This document shows, piece after piece, positions 12,101 to 23,300 of a DNA stretch of 64,000 nucleotides. A program made the position numbers and the translations under genes. Each line of letters begins with the position of its first letter. Position 1 is the stretch's first letter. Source of the stretch: Amoebophrya sp. A120 (lineage: Eukaryota > Sar > Dinophyceae > Syndiniales > Amoebophryaceae); assembly GCA_905178155.1 (NCBI GenBank), contig CAJINV010000001.1, positions 4,550,233 to 4,614,232 on the forward strand. Reading direction: 5' to 3'. The notes below the pieces were generated by a model. It was not told where the DNA came from. It did no database searches and was given only the letters and a program-made list of their open reading frames with translations.

Positions 12101-15100
12101 GGACAGCGCGTACAGAACGGAGAACTTGAGACCGAGCGCACCGGCCTCGGTAAAACCTTCCGCCATACACATGTTCTCCATGATCAGTCGGAAGTCGGGC
12201 ACCATCACGGTGATCGGGCGGAACAACGCCTTAAGACCCTCCGGCAGCTCGGATCGACCGAGGTACCCCGGGTTCATCGTGATAAAGGCACCGACCTGCG
12301 GGTCCAGGTTGATCTCATCACCCTGCAGGATAAAGCGCTTGGACCGGGCCTTGACCGCGTCGCACACCGCCTTAAACTGGACCGTGCACACGGAGAGCAC
12401 CTCCGGCACCAACCGGTTGAACTCATCGAAGCACCCCCAGGAACCAGAGGCGGCGAGACCCTTGAAGATGTTACCCATGGTCAAATAGTCCATCTCCGGC
12501 GCGGCATTGATCACGTAGCAAGCCTTCGCGAGGGCGTTCGCCAAATCCTTCGTCGATTCCGTCTTCCCGGTTCCGGCCGGCCCCGCGGGCGCGCAGCCCA
12601 TGCACAAGTGCAACGCCTGGGTGGCCGTCACGTAGATACGATCGGTGAGCGGGGTGACCACCAGCCGGGGACCGTTCCCCAGGTACTCGTACCCGTACGG
12701 GAAAACGGCATCGGCGATTTTCAGGCGCGCGTCGTCGAGGGTGGTATCCCAGTACCCCTTCAACATACTCTGCCACTGGAACGCGGTCGGAACCACGACG
12801 CCGTCGTTCACCAGCCTCACCTGCACATCACGATTGTGCGCATCCAGCGTGATCATGCACATCACCTTCGTCCGGTCCGGCTTGGTCAATTCCCCCATGG
12901 TCATCTTAATCAGGTCGACGACCAAGTTTGCCTGCGTATCCCGGGCCGCAACCACGCCGTTGCTGTTGCCCGCCGCGAACTTGTCAAAGCCGTCTTCCAC
13001 CAGCATCACCCACGTGATCAAATCGACGAGCAGAGCCACCTGCGCGGCCTGCACACCCTTTTCCTTGTCCACGAGCCACGCCGCACGTTTGTCGCCCCCG
13101 AGCACGCACTCCATATCGATGTACTTCTGCATGTCGAACTTGGTGTAGTAAGCAAGACAGTACCGGAACGCCTCGATGCACTTGTCAAGGTAGATTTCCA
13201 CCTTTCCCACCAGCGGACAGGGCTCCGGGAACGCGACGTACTCGACACCGACGCACGCGTCCATGCCGACGGCGTGCGGTCGCTTGCCCTCGCCGTCCGG
13301 GTACTCCAGCCTGTAGCTGTTGATGCAGTTGAAGAACTTGGGGAACTGCGGCACCACCTTCGCGGGGTTGTTTCCGTTCGACAGGACATCCAGCAAATCC
13401 GCGGAGGACATAAAGTAGAAACGCGGGAACGCGCGACGTTTGCCGTTCATGAACTCGTTCAAAGCTTTCTCGCACATAGTCAGCTGCGTCTGCGCCTTTT
13501 CCAGCTTGCCGAACATCCCCGGCTCGTTGCAGAACTCCTTGGCGAGCTTAGTCGCGAACCCCTTGGCGAGCAACTCCTTGACGTCCATATCGATCCCGAC
13601 GAACCGCTCGGACTCGTCCGGAAGTTCCTTCTTCACCTCCTCAGAGTGGATAAACAAGTTCTCCAAGAAACTCCAGGACCGCTGCACCTCGGACATGACG
13701 TTGCTGACCTCCGCGATGTTGGCCAGGGTCTTCTGCCACCCGACGACTTCGGTCTCGAACGTCGCCAGATACCGTGACGCGAACATGTTCTGCACCGCGA
13801 CCTGGTGCTCCTCCAGCATTTCGAAGTCCTCGTCCTTCACTTTCATCAGCATAATGTCCGTGCCCTTGTGGGCATCAAACCCGAACTCGACGACGGACCA
13901 GGAGGCGTTCAGCTTTCCGAGCGTGATCTCCATCTTGGCCTCCTGCTTGGCCTGATCCGCGGTTTCCTCGACCGCGTCCGGGGTCTTGTGCAGTTCCATG
14001 TTCCACATATCGCGAAGCAAGATGCGGGCGTCGATCGTCACAGCCTTCCCCGTGAAGTTCATCAACTGCGTCCAGTGACGTTGACGCATAGCCTGTGGTG
14101 AGAAGATATTATTATTTGTCGATATTCGTTTTGTTCGGCTCAGTCACACATCTTATCACATCAACACAAAAAACGAAATATTCTATGCCACCAAATTATA
14201 TCATTTCAGCAGACAGCATCTAGCATCAGGAGCGGTCTCTCTACTAATACAACTTCTATCTCTGTATCTCATTATACCGGGTCACGCAATTCTGCCACCA
14301 GGGGACAGAAGACAGCCCACTTTTTGAGCACTTCGGCAATGCCGAGGAACGCGTCGCACTTCCGGTCCACCTTAACCTCACGGAGTTTCTTCCCGAGCCC
14401 TTTGATCTCGTCCTCCATGTCCATGGGTTTCACCTCGAAGAAGCGGGAGTTCAAGAACTCTTCGGTCACCTCGATACGCATTTGCTCGAACACCCACAGG
14501 GAGCGCATGGCGGTGGAGTCTTCCTTGATCGCCTGGAGCAGCTTCTTCGAATTGTTCAGCATACCCGGGTAGTCGAAGTTCTGCGCAATGTGAAAGAGGA
14601 ACTCCATCTCCCCGTAGAACTGGTTGTACTGCTTGTCGACCGCGTCGCACCGCTCGTACGCCAGCTCCAGCCCGGACTTGTAGAAGTAGTAGGCTTCTTT
14701 GCGCAAGCCCCCCACGTAGTTCTTCAACTCCTCCTCGAAGATGTGGATCTTCTTCTGGTAGATGTCGCTCTCCTGCTGGACCAGCGGCGCGATGTCCTTG
14801 GCCACGACGGCGCAGCTTTCGTGCAGCGCGTTGACCAAATCCCCGATTTTTTTCAGCAGCTTGAACTGCTTGTCACTCGGGATGCCCTCCTTCTCCATGT
14901 GCTTCAAGGCTGCGAAAATCTCGTCCTGCTTCAGCTGCAGGTACGCCGCCTTGTCGGCGGTTTCCGTGATGTGGTTCTTCACCTTGATCAGACCCTTCAC
15001 ATCGCCGTCCTTTAGTTTCGCGTGGATCCCGGCGTCGGTGGTCTTCGCGTACTCGTCGAGCGCTTTCATGGTGCCCGACGTATCAAATGCAAAAATTTCT

Positions 15101-18100
15101 GGGTCTGGAGGATTCTGAGACTTGTCAATGTCAATGTCATGCAGGTTTTGCATGAGTCATGATGTCTGTGATGCGTGCCCTAGCATCACAGATTTTTTGA
15201 GGGCGTCTTGATGCCTATTCCGCATGACAAATGCCCTCTCCGCGTAGCAAAAATCACACTCCCTTTGCTGCTCATGCAATACAGATTTTTTTGCAATCCA
15301 AATGCAGCACCACAAGTTGCATTCTTCCAGACCCAGACACTTTTGCATTTGATAAGACACGAAGTTCACCATCAGCGGGCCCGTGTAGTCGTTCGCGCGG
15401 TTCTTCGCCGCGCCCACCGCCGAGGCGTGGAAGGGCGTGCCGCGGATGCGGTACTCCTTGTCGTTGTCCCCCTTCAAATACACCTCGATCTTGTAGTCGC
15501 CCTCTTCCGGCGTGTACACGACCTCGTACTTCCCGGTGTCGTGGTCGACGAACTCGAAGGGCGTCTCCTCGAACCGGTACTTGGTGGTCTCCGTAACCTC
15601 TTGCCCCTCCTCCAGGATGGGGATCTTCTTCATGACCGTGATGCGAAACTCGTCCGCCCCGCTCGCGCGGTTCTCCCCCAGCTCGTTGATCGCCTGGATC
15701 GTGAAGCGGTCGGGCGTGCCGGCCTGCTGGTCCTCCTGCAGACCCGGACCGTAGCAGAGCGACTTCTCGGCGATGGTGTTCAGGAAGTACTTGTATTTGA
15801 CCATGGTCGTCGTGAAGTCCCGGATGCCGATCGCCAGGCGCACCTCGCAGTCCTTCGGGCCGATCGTGGCCACCACATCCGGCGTGTTGCACTCAATCAG
15901 CTCGTCGTCGATCACCACGCCCTGCGACTCGGCGTAGAACTTCGGCGTGATGAACCGGACCACCACCTGGCCGTTGGTCGACTTGAAACCGATACCGGTA
16001 TCAAAATGAAAAATCCCCCCTCCCCATGTCGAAAACGAGAGGACTTGTGTTGCTGTATTTGAGTACACAAATCGCATTTGTCTTGCAGTAAAGGACTGCA
16101 CGCAGACCGTAAGCCTCAGGGGAGGCCCTTCGGTGTAGGGGCCTAGCATGGCAGACGTCTGCCCTATAGGCCTTCAGGCATTACAAACCGCCTGCATATC
16201 GTGGCGAAGTCTCTGAATTTGCCCTCTTGCATGAGGGGCAGGATTTGTGGTCTCAAATCAGCATCACAAATTTTTAGAAACGTACCTTTTCAGTATGGGG
16301 AGGGGGGATTTTTCCTTACGATAACCGGAGATCTGCACCTTCTGTCCCCCGGTGACCGGCCCGAGGTGGGGCTTGATCCCGATCACCGCGTACGGCGGTC
16401 CGACGATGGAGCTCACGTTAATCTGCCACACGTCGTCCAGCCACTTGTTGGCCCAACCCCCGAAGAGGATCAGCCGCGACTCCTCCTTGTCGTAGCAGAT
16501 CGCCGTGTGCTCACGCGGAGGCACCCTGATGTCGCTCGGCTTGTTTTCCAACGCCGGCGTGGACCACTCAAACTTGTCCGCAAGCAGCAGGCAACCGAGC
16601 GTGTCGTCGACAATACCTGAGTCGGTGAAGTAGAAGTGGGATTAGATCTGATGTCAATCAAGATGAGAATTAAAAATGTTAATCGATGCATGTCGTACAC
16701 GTTGACATGAAACAGCAATCTTCCATGATGTTCTGTGACAGAGTGGAAAATCGGCTGAACGACCTACCAGAAGTATCAAGCATTTATTAAATACCTAAAC
16801 TTCGGCCCGTTCCGGCGCTGTCCGCGGACCCTCCAAAAATGAAGACCCGCCAACTCGGGATGGCCTCGACAAGCTGCATGCAGTGGTTCCACCGGGGAAC
16901 GCTCCAGTTGAGGTCCATATCGGTCCAGTCCTTATTTTCCACGTCCAGCATGAAGAAATCGTTAAACTGGCCGTCATTGTTCCAGCCGCCGAAGATAAAC
17001 AGACTGTTGTCCTTCGCGAACGCGCTGTGGCCGGACCGCGGCGCGGGCGGGTTCCCCTGGCACACCAGCTGCGTCCACCGGTTGTTATCCAAGTTCAGAA
17101 TCCACGTATCGTTAAACGCTTTTCTCGTGTATCCGCTACCACCGTGACCACCGAAGAGACCCACGGAGGATTCCTGCAACAGGGAGAGAGTGTGGTTCGC
17201 GCGCTGAGTTGGCACGTTGGAGGGTTGATCCGAGGTGTCGATAGCACTGCCGAAACCCTGACTGACCACGTTGACTAAGTCGCTGTGGAAACCGCTTGCG
17301 GCCGGGCCGTCGGATTGGGCTGTTGTGATTTTTGTTTAATTGGCTTTCATCAAAAAGTTCTTACTTTTCGCGCACGGGGCTTTGAATGTTGACTGATCTA
17401 TCAAACAAAAAACTCAACAGAATATACTGGCATCTAATCATTCGAAAAAGTCACTGACAACGATCAAACCAATAGACTGAGCGTTATCCTACATGTCTCT
17501 CGAACTCAATTTTGAAATTGAGGCAAGAATGCATTTTCCGTTGTCTTCACCATGCGAAAACACATCGAAGGTGTGTTGTATCTCATCAAACCTTCTTTGC
17601 TGTGCGAGGTGCGGACACCCAGGTTCATTTTGCTCTTCAAAACGCTCTGCCACGTGGACTTGCCGCCAATGCGTCCCGCGAGGCCCCTATAGCGAAGAGG
17701 AGTTTTGGAAGATTTTTTTCAACTAACGAGCGACAAGCAGAGCGTGCACTCAGTGCCGTCTGCGAAGGAAAGAAAAAGCCCGCCCGGCAACGCTCGCGTC
17801 TGCGACGTGCCGAGAGGTCGTGGTTCGGTAATTTAAGCCTCCAAGCGACGCTCGCATTTGCGACGCGCTGGAGCCAAGAGAAGGTCGTGTGGCGATCGCG
17901 TTTGCGATGCGAGTGTTTGGCCCCGGTATGAAAAAAAAGTTGCTCCCGCCCCGATGGTAGGTGTCGTCTGACCACGCTTTGCGGAGGTTTTCTAGTACCT
18001 CTTTTTCTTTTTTACTTGCTTTTATGGTGATACCTGCCTTGCCTCCGCCGCCACCGCCAGCTCCGATATTCATCTTCGCCTTCAGCGTGTCACGCCAAGA

Positions 18101-18991
18101 CTTTGAAGTCTGTTGTCTCTTCCTATAATTGCGTTTCCGTTTGGAACGTTTACGAAATTTCTCAGCATTCTTGGAATGCGATAGTTGCAGATGCTCAGCT
18201 TCTTCCTTTTGATGGTGCATACCAACTAAACACTGACACGACCTTCTCAATTATCATCGTCTAAGTACCAACATAACCATAAGCATTCAAAACAGGAGTG
18301 TTGCAACACAAATTCTACTGCAAACGAGTTTCTAGAAGCGAAAAAAAAACTCAAAAGCACTAGTATACATTTTCGACGTCTGCGGTCCTGCGGGCGCCGC
18401 GGACATCTTGGACTGCCGAGCGGCGGCAGCACCACCAGCGGCGATGTCCAAAAAGCCCAGCTTTCCGGCCTTGCCCATCATCAGCTTGGACGCGGATCCG
18501 CGGCGGCCGAGAATTGCCGCCTGCGTTGCGGCCGGGATGGGGCGCTCCTGGATTAATCCGGTCATACGGCGGGAGTAACTACCCTTCTGTCCGGCCAGGG
18601 ACGCTTTGAACTGGATGCGCTTCCACTCCATGGCCTCCGTGTCCAGCACCCACCCGTCGTTCAGGCACTGGTAGGGTGTGGCGGAGTGGATGCCCCCGAA
18701 GATCACCACCTCGTCGCCGTTGCACGTGGCGGAGTGCAGGGTTCGGGCCGGCGGGATGCCGGAGGCCGGGTCCAGCTCTACCATGGACCATTCGTAGTTG
18801 CCCTTGGAGACCAGCTTGAGCAGGTACAGGTCGCTGTTCGGCGACGGGTTGCCCTGGTCGTTTCTGCGGCCGTCCATACCACCATACAGGATAAACCCGA
18901 AGTTGGTGCTGGTGATGGTGTGACCCGCACGCGGGGAGACGTTCACGCTCCCCGCGTTGTTCAGCTTTAGCCATGCGTATGGCTGCGGCAT
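3154..18991 (-). CDS. Axonemal outer-arm-type dynein heavy chain with Kelch-IPT-filamin N-terminus
   Basis: ATP-driven minus-end motor of the flagellar outer arm, 4,205 aa. Fourteen exons: 18991-18369, 18122-18034, 17319-16795, 16616-16324, 15998-15355, 15080-14278, 14092-6301, 6151-5933, 5724-5497, 5286-4798, 4580-4460, 4296-4075, 3918-3585, 3404-3154. Ten introns are GT-AG and three are introners; the frame closes exactly at 4,206 codons. Kelch repeats (FILYGGMDG, VVIFGGIHS, GLFGGHGG, FIFGGWNN, ILFGGWAN) fill about residues 1-480, then an IPT/TIG domain (GPVTGGQKVQISG) and a filamin repeat up to about 720. The linker starts near residue 990. P-loops: AAA1 GPAGTGKTE (about 12.58 kb), AAA2 GNPGSYKS (11.73 kb), AAA3 GLAGGGKT (10.75 kb), AAA4 GVGGSGRQS (9.69 kb). 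The stalk coiled coil spans about 9.0-7.9 kb and the C-terminus ends MLLTEE. Kelch plus Ig-type N-termini are known in algal outer-arm alpha and gamma chains, so an alpha-like identity is likely. An acidic insert (DDEEDMELDDE) sits near 6.9 kb. Confidence 0.96.
6152..6300 (+). mobile_element. Introner, family E (short, GTATCGTACTCG ends)
   Basis: 149 bp, in the Kelch dynein, between QEP and FNMES. Perfect repeat AGGGC on both sides. Long terminal inverted repeats (GCAAAAGTATCGTACTCG) make most of the element a hairpin. Best excision is CC...AG. Confidence 0.95.
15081..15354 (+). mobile_element. Introner, family A (GTCTGGGTCTGG ends)
   Basis: 274 bp, in the filamin-to-tail junction of the Kelch dynein (NFVS|GTMKAL). 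Ends TATCAAATGCAAAAATT and CACTTTTGCATTTGATA. Flanks CGACG / AGACA match at only three of five bases, suggesting an older insertion. Confidence 0.9.
15999..16323 (+). mobile_element. Introner, family B (GAAAAATCCCC ends)
   Basis: 325 bp, in the IPT domain of the Kelch dynein (QISG|IGFKST). Perfect repeat ACCGG. Ends TATCAAAATGAAAAATCC and GGGATTTTTCCTTACGATA. Confidence 0.95.
17320..18033 (-). other. Long GT-AG intron of the Kelch dynein, with degenerate internal repeats
   Basis: This 714-bp intron has a GTATCACC donor and an ACAACAG acceptor. From about 17,795 to 17,920 it carries three imperfect copies of a GCTCGCATTTGCGACG-type unit (also CGCTCGCGTCTGCGACG and GATCGCGTTTGCGATG), two of them followed by GGTCGTG. 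It lacks the TAT...ATA ends and the 5-bp flanking repeats of the introners. Confidence 0.6.
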
Positions 18992-19969
18992 CTTGTGCGA
19001 TCGTTAATTCGACACTTCTTTTGTTCCCAATGCAGTACTGTAGTATCCCTTGGAAATAGTAGCCCAAAAAAAAAGATACCTTCCTATCTGTTTTTGTTTC
19101 ACAACAGGATTTTTGAATCAACTTCTGTTTGTTCACAAAGAGGCTATCAATCTTCAGAAAGGAACTTCACGCTCTATTTCTAGAAGAACAATGGCACAAG
19201 TAGGACTACTTTGGTCAGGTACGACCCTTACGGTTCTTGATTATTCGACTTTCTAATTCCTGTGGTGCTTTTGGTCAATTCAGTTTTTTTCGTATGACAG
19301 GTGGGAAGGACGGGTTTGGGATGAAAATCAGGTAGTTACGTAGGGTCAGTCTTCTTTCATCCGTGTCAACAATTCACGAAAAGGCACGACGGGGGGAAGG
19401 AAGCGTAGTACGTCTGACGTTTACAACTCTCTTTTTCCAAGAACGAAGGCAGGACGAAGTGCGGTTTATTGTTATCGTTAGTATTCTTTGAAGAAAATGG
19501 AAGACTCTCAGCTGTACGTACGACCTCACTCAGCGGACATCTCCGTGCGAACATGGACGAAAGCAGAGCGTGCATATTAAGGTTTCGAGGTTGCGTGCGA
19601 AACGTAACGAGAAATCTCCTTCGTGCGTCTGAGGTAAAGTCCTGTACGAATTAAGAAAAACAATTGCTAAGGTACAGATTCCACTAGCTACCAGCGACAG
19701 CAGTCGAAACGTAGTGCAGCACAAATTTCTGTACAGTGTATCAAGGAAAAAAGAAAACTTCCACCGGAGTTCAACAAAACCCGAGCGCTTTGGCTTTTCT
19801 AGTGGATCTTTTCAGTGATCTAAATAAACTTCACGATAATCATTCCACGGCAAGGTAAGGATATTCGGATTAAACTTGATGATGGCCTTTACGCACTCCT
19901 CATCGTCGACGTAGTGTCTACGAAAACAAGAACCGATAATTTATTGTGAATCGCATTTGCTTTTAGAGC

Positions 19970-20184
19970 GGGGTAACAAATTCAGACGATTTGTGGTCAT
20001 CCCACTTTTCACCCGCCCGGCCGGGTGGGTGAAAAGTGGGACGGAGCCGGATTGGCGCGCACACGAACGGAGAAAAGCAAGATCCGCTCAGTCGGTCAGG
20101 ATCCTGGTTCTGTCCCACTTTTCACCCACCCGGCCGGGCGGGTGAAAAGTGGGATGACCACAAATCGTCTGAATTTGTTACCCC
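19970..20184. repeat. Nested long inverted repeat (cruciform-forming, MITE-like)
   Basis: Two 73-bp arms, 19,970-20,042 and 20,112-20,184, are near-perfect reverse complements separated by about 69 bp. Each arm starts or ends with GGGGTAACAAATTCAGACG and contains its own palindrome, CCCACTTTTCACCC...GGGTGAAAAGTGGG around CCGGCCGG. It is unrelated in sequence to the introners and lies between genes. No clear target duplication was seen, so whether it is mobile is inference. Confidence 0.85.
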
Positions 20185-20191
20185 TTTTGTT

Positions 20192-20216
20192 ACTTAAGCT
20201 ATTAAATAGCTTAAGT
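20192..20216. repeat. 25-bp perfect palindrome
   Basis: ACTTAAGCTATT and its reverse complement flank a single A, just outside the large double palindrome and 112 bp past the stop of the lectin-like gene. It could form a hairpin in the 3' flank RNA. Function unknown. Confidence 0.7.
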
Positions 20217-20327
20217 CAAAATTGATGAAAATGATGATTCCTCGTCCACCACAATTGCCTCAAAACACATGACTACTTTTTGAAAAAACCACCGGGATAC
20301 TTAGACTTACACCTGCTACCCTACTTT

Positions 20328-23300
20328 TTAGCGCAGGAAGGCACTAGTCGCGGAGGGGAACTCGCAGGCCTTTGTCTTCGTGTTGCACGTTGCGCAGTCT
20401 GCGGCGTTGGTCTTGTCGCAGGGGCAGTCGTCATCCACGTCGCAGCAGCCCGTTTCTGACACCTCGCTGCAGTGATACTGGCAGGCGTCGCCACTGTACC
20501 CGGGTAAGCAGTCGCAGGTGCCCGGGGCGAAGGGTTCGCCCGTCGCCGACCGGCGGCACGCGCCCTGCCCGCTGCAGGGCACCGGGACGTGGGGAAAGAA
20601 CCGGTTACTCCCCACCGGACAGGCGTCGTAGCAGTGGCACCCGAGTTCGACCCCCATGTACAGCCCACGCACCTCCTCGTTCAGCAGCGCCCCCTTGATG
20701 ATCGACGCACGGTGGATGGTGCCATGGAAGAACGCAGACAGCGGGTCCATGTCCGCGGACCGACCCAGATTGGATTCCTCAAACTCCCCGGAGATCACGC
20801 CGCGGTCGGTTGCGAACTTGGTACTGCGTACCCCAAACACCAACCGCGTGTCGTCGAAGCCCTGGGCCCAGGTGATCGCCGGCGCCCGCGTGTACGGGTT
20901 GCCGTACCGCTCGCCATTCCGGTAGATCGCGATGTTGCCGTCGCGGTCAAACGTGGTGACCACGTGCACCAGCTGGCCGACCGACTCCACCTCGGTCGTG
21001 GCAAAGGTCGCGTCCGACCGCGCCCCGCTGTCAGAGGCCACGTTCCACTGCAGGGGTTGGAACTGGGCGAACGCGATGGTGGAGTACTCTTTTGTCTTCG
21101 TGTTTTCCAGCCCAAACAAACCGCCGCCACCCCGGTGCTCGTAGATCTGGATGTCGTAAATCTGCAGCAGCTGCATGTTCCGCCCGTCGTCGTTCGGGAA
21201 ATCCGGATCTGGGGAGTATATCTTCGGGTTCCGCACCCGGATGTTGATGTACCGCGTCTGGAAGTGGGTGGTGGAAGGCACCGTGAAGACGTTGCTGTTC
21301 TGTGTGTTCGTTTCGATCGCATACGCGTAGTGGTTGTTTTGCGCGTCGTGGTAGTAGACGGAAATACTCGTGGGGTAGTTGTCGCCGAACGTCATCTGCA
21401 TGCCCGCCACGTTGCGTGTGTACTGCAGGTCCAGGCTCAGGTACGCGTCGTTTCGCTGTAAGGGGAAGTTTCGTTTTAATGTTCATTTTTCGCTGGTGTT
21501 GAAAAAAAATTCTCCAGAAGCTAAGTCGTATCGCTAGAATCTTAGGGGATTTCCTGTAGAGTGTACTTGTCCTCTCCAAACCATGCGTTCTATTGAAAGT
21601 GATGACAATGAGTAAAAATTCACCTATACCAAAATTATACCTTCAGCTCCCCGGCCCAGTAGGTAGTCATCGAACCGTCCACGACGTTGGTCAAGGGGTA
21701 ATCCCACACACTGGTCGCGGTCGCCGGGATCCCCCGACCGAGATTTCCGTCCATGATAATCCGGATGTCCCGGAGCCCGGTGCCCAGCTGCCCGTCCACC
21801 TGGTCCAGGTAGTTCACCGTGATCAAAATCTTCAGGTACCGCATCTCGATGGTCTTCACCAAAAACTTCACCCCCACTTCCGCTTCCTGCAGCCCGAAGA
21901 GGACCGCGTCCGGGCGGAAAAGAAACACTATCAAACAAAAAAGTGCTAACGCGAATGGTTTTGGGGCATTGCAGTCGCGCATGACAAATCCAAATGATCA
22001 TACCGCTATAATCATGCATGCTATGCAATACAAACATCATTTCTCGTGCATTCCTGCATGCCATCAAGTTCCGTTAACATTATAGAACACTTTTTCCTGT
22101 AATAAACACGAACCACTTGTCGTAATCCGTACTGTACAACACCTGCCGCGTGGGGTAGTAGGTCCAGTACATTTTCAGCTCCGTGACGGTGTACACCCGG
22201 TTCAAGTCCAGAACGGCCTCAATCCCGGAATCCGCTGGCCTTGGCATCCAAAACGTATTGATGTCCGGGTCCGTGGCCCGCACTCGGGTCCCGTCGAAAG
22301 CCTCCGCGACATCAGCGCCGGAGCAGACCACCGCGCCGAACTTGCACTCTTGCACCGCCTATGAATTGCAAAAGTATCGTACTCGTATAAATGCATGACA
22401 AATTCCCTTAGCATGAGAAATAAAATTTGTAATGCTAATTTCCCTTAAGAACAGGATTTGTAATGCATTATTGCAATACGAGTACGATAGTTTTGCACAG
22501 GATACCGCCCGGATTTCGTTGTTGCCCTTCACGGCCTCCCACATATGGAAGCGTCAGGTTTGAAATCGACAAAGTTGAAACGATTTGTCATGCATAAAAT
22601 GGATACCAGTTGGAAACCCAATTTCTAAGCGGCGCATGACAAATTTTCCGAGCACCGGAATCCAATTTGTCATGCTGTTTGGGCACAGACGACTGCTTTT
22701 GTCATGCTCCTTTAGCAGCTCTACTTCAAACCCTAAACAGGCTGACACGCGGCCTCACTTGCCATCCCGGCAAGACAGGCACTTCATGCCTTGCATTTTA
22801 TGCATGACAAACTATTTCAACTTTGACGATTTCAAACCTGACACATCCATACCACACGCGGATCTCATACAGCCGGATGTCGAAAAAGCTGTTTACCACC
22901 TTGACGCGGACGCTGGTCACCTGGCGGTACAGCTCCAGCTGCGTGAGGAAGAGGGTGTTGCCCTTGGTGGAGTACACCGTGACCCAGTCGGGGTTTACCT
23001 TGTCCTCCGGGTTGAGACAGTCGATCTGGAACTCATCCGCCAGCGCGCTCCAGTATATGTAGATGCGGCCTACCGGCACCACGCTGTCCCAGTTCAGCTG
23101 GATGGTGGCGGCTCGGACGCCCGTCTCCGCCTGCCACACGGCCCCGATCACGGACCCGTCCACCAGCGAATTTGTGTCCGTCCCGCCCCCGGACTTCACG
23201 TTGGCCTGTGGGGGCCGCAAAAAGCTCGGGCGGTTGGTCAGCGTGTTCGCGATCAGCTCCGCCGGCTTGTACAGCTGGAAGTTCTTCAGCGCCGCCCAGT

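Larger units (their letters stand above)
18992..20327. other. Intergenic region between the lectin-like gene and the Kelch dynein
   Basis: It holds the 3' flank of the lectin-like gene, a 215-bp double palindrome (separate entry), a 25-bp palindrome at 20,192-20,216, and presumably the promoter and 5' UTR of the dynein below about 19,200. No recognisable gene or RNA. An open stretch at about 19,918-19,820 on the minus strand is discussed under rejected items. Confidence 0.5.

Noticed and set aside
6791-13777. Very long + strand open frames opposite the Kelch dynein (for example 10,064-13,777)
   Set aside because: They are antisense shadows of a GC-biased dynein exon; their His/Arg/Gln-rich composition and lack of motifs confirm this.
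17637-18250. Extending the second Kelch-dynein exon to about 17,750
   Set aside because: A GT-AG intron 17,320-18,033 joins in frame to the next Kelch exon (GGKA|AQSDG), while the extension runs into degenerate repeats and a stop.
19820-19918. Minus-strand open stretch after an acceptor-like CGTAG, reading DDEECVKAIIKFNPNILTL to a stop
   Set aside because: It looks protein-like, but the lectin-like gene already ends in frame at 20,328 with an exact codon sum, and 33 open codons can arise by chance. No donor was found that would join it to a neighbour.
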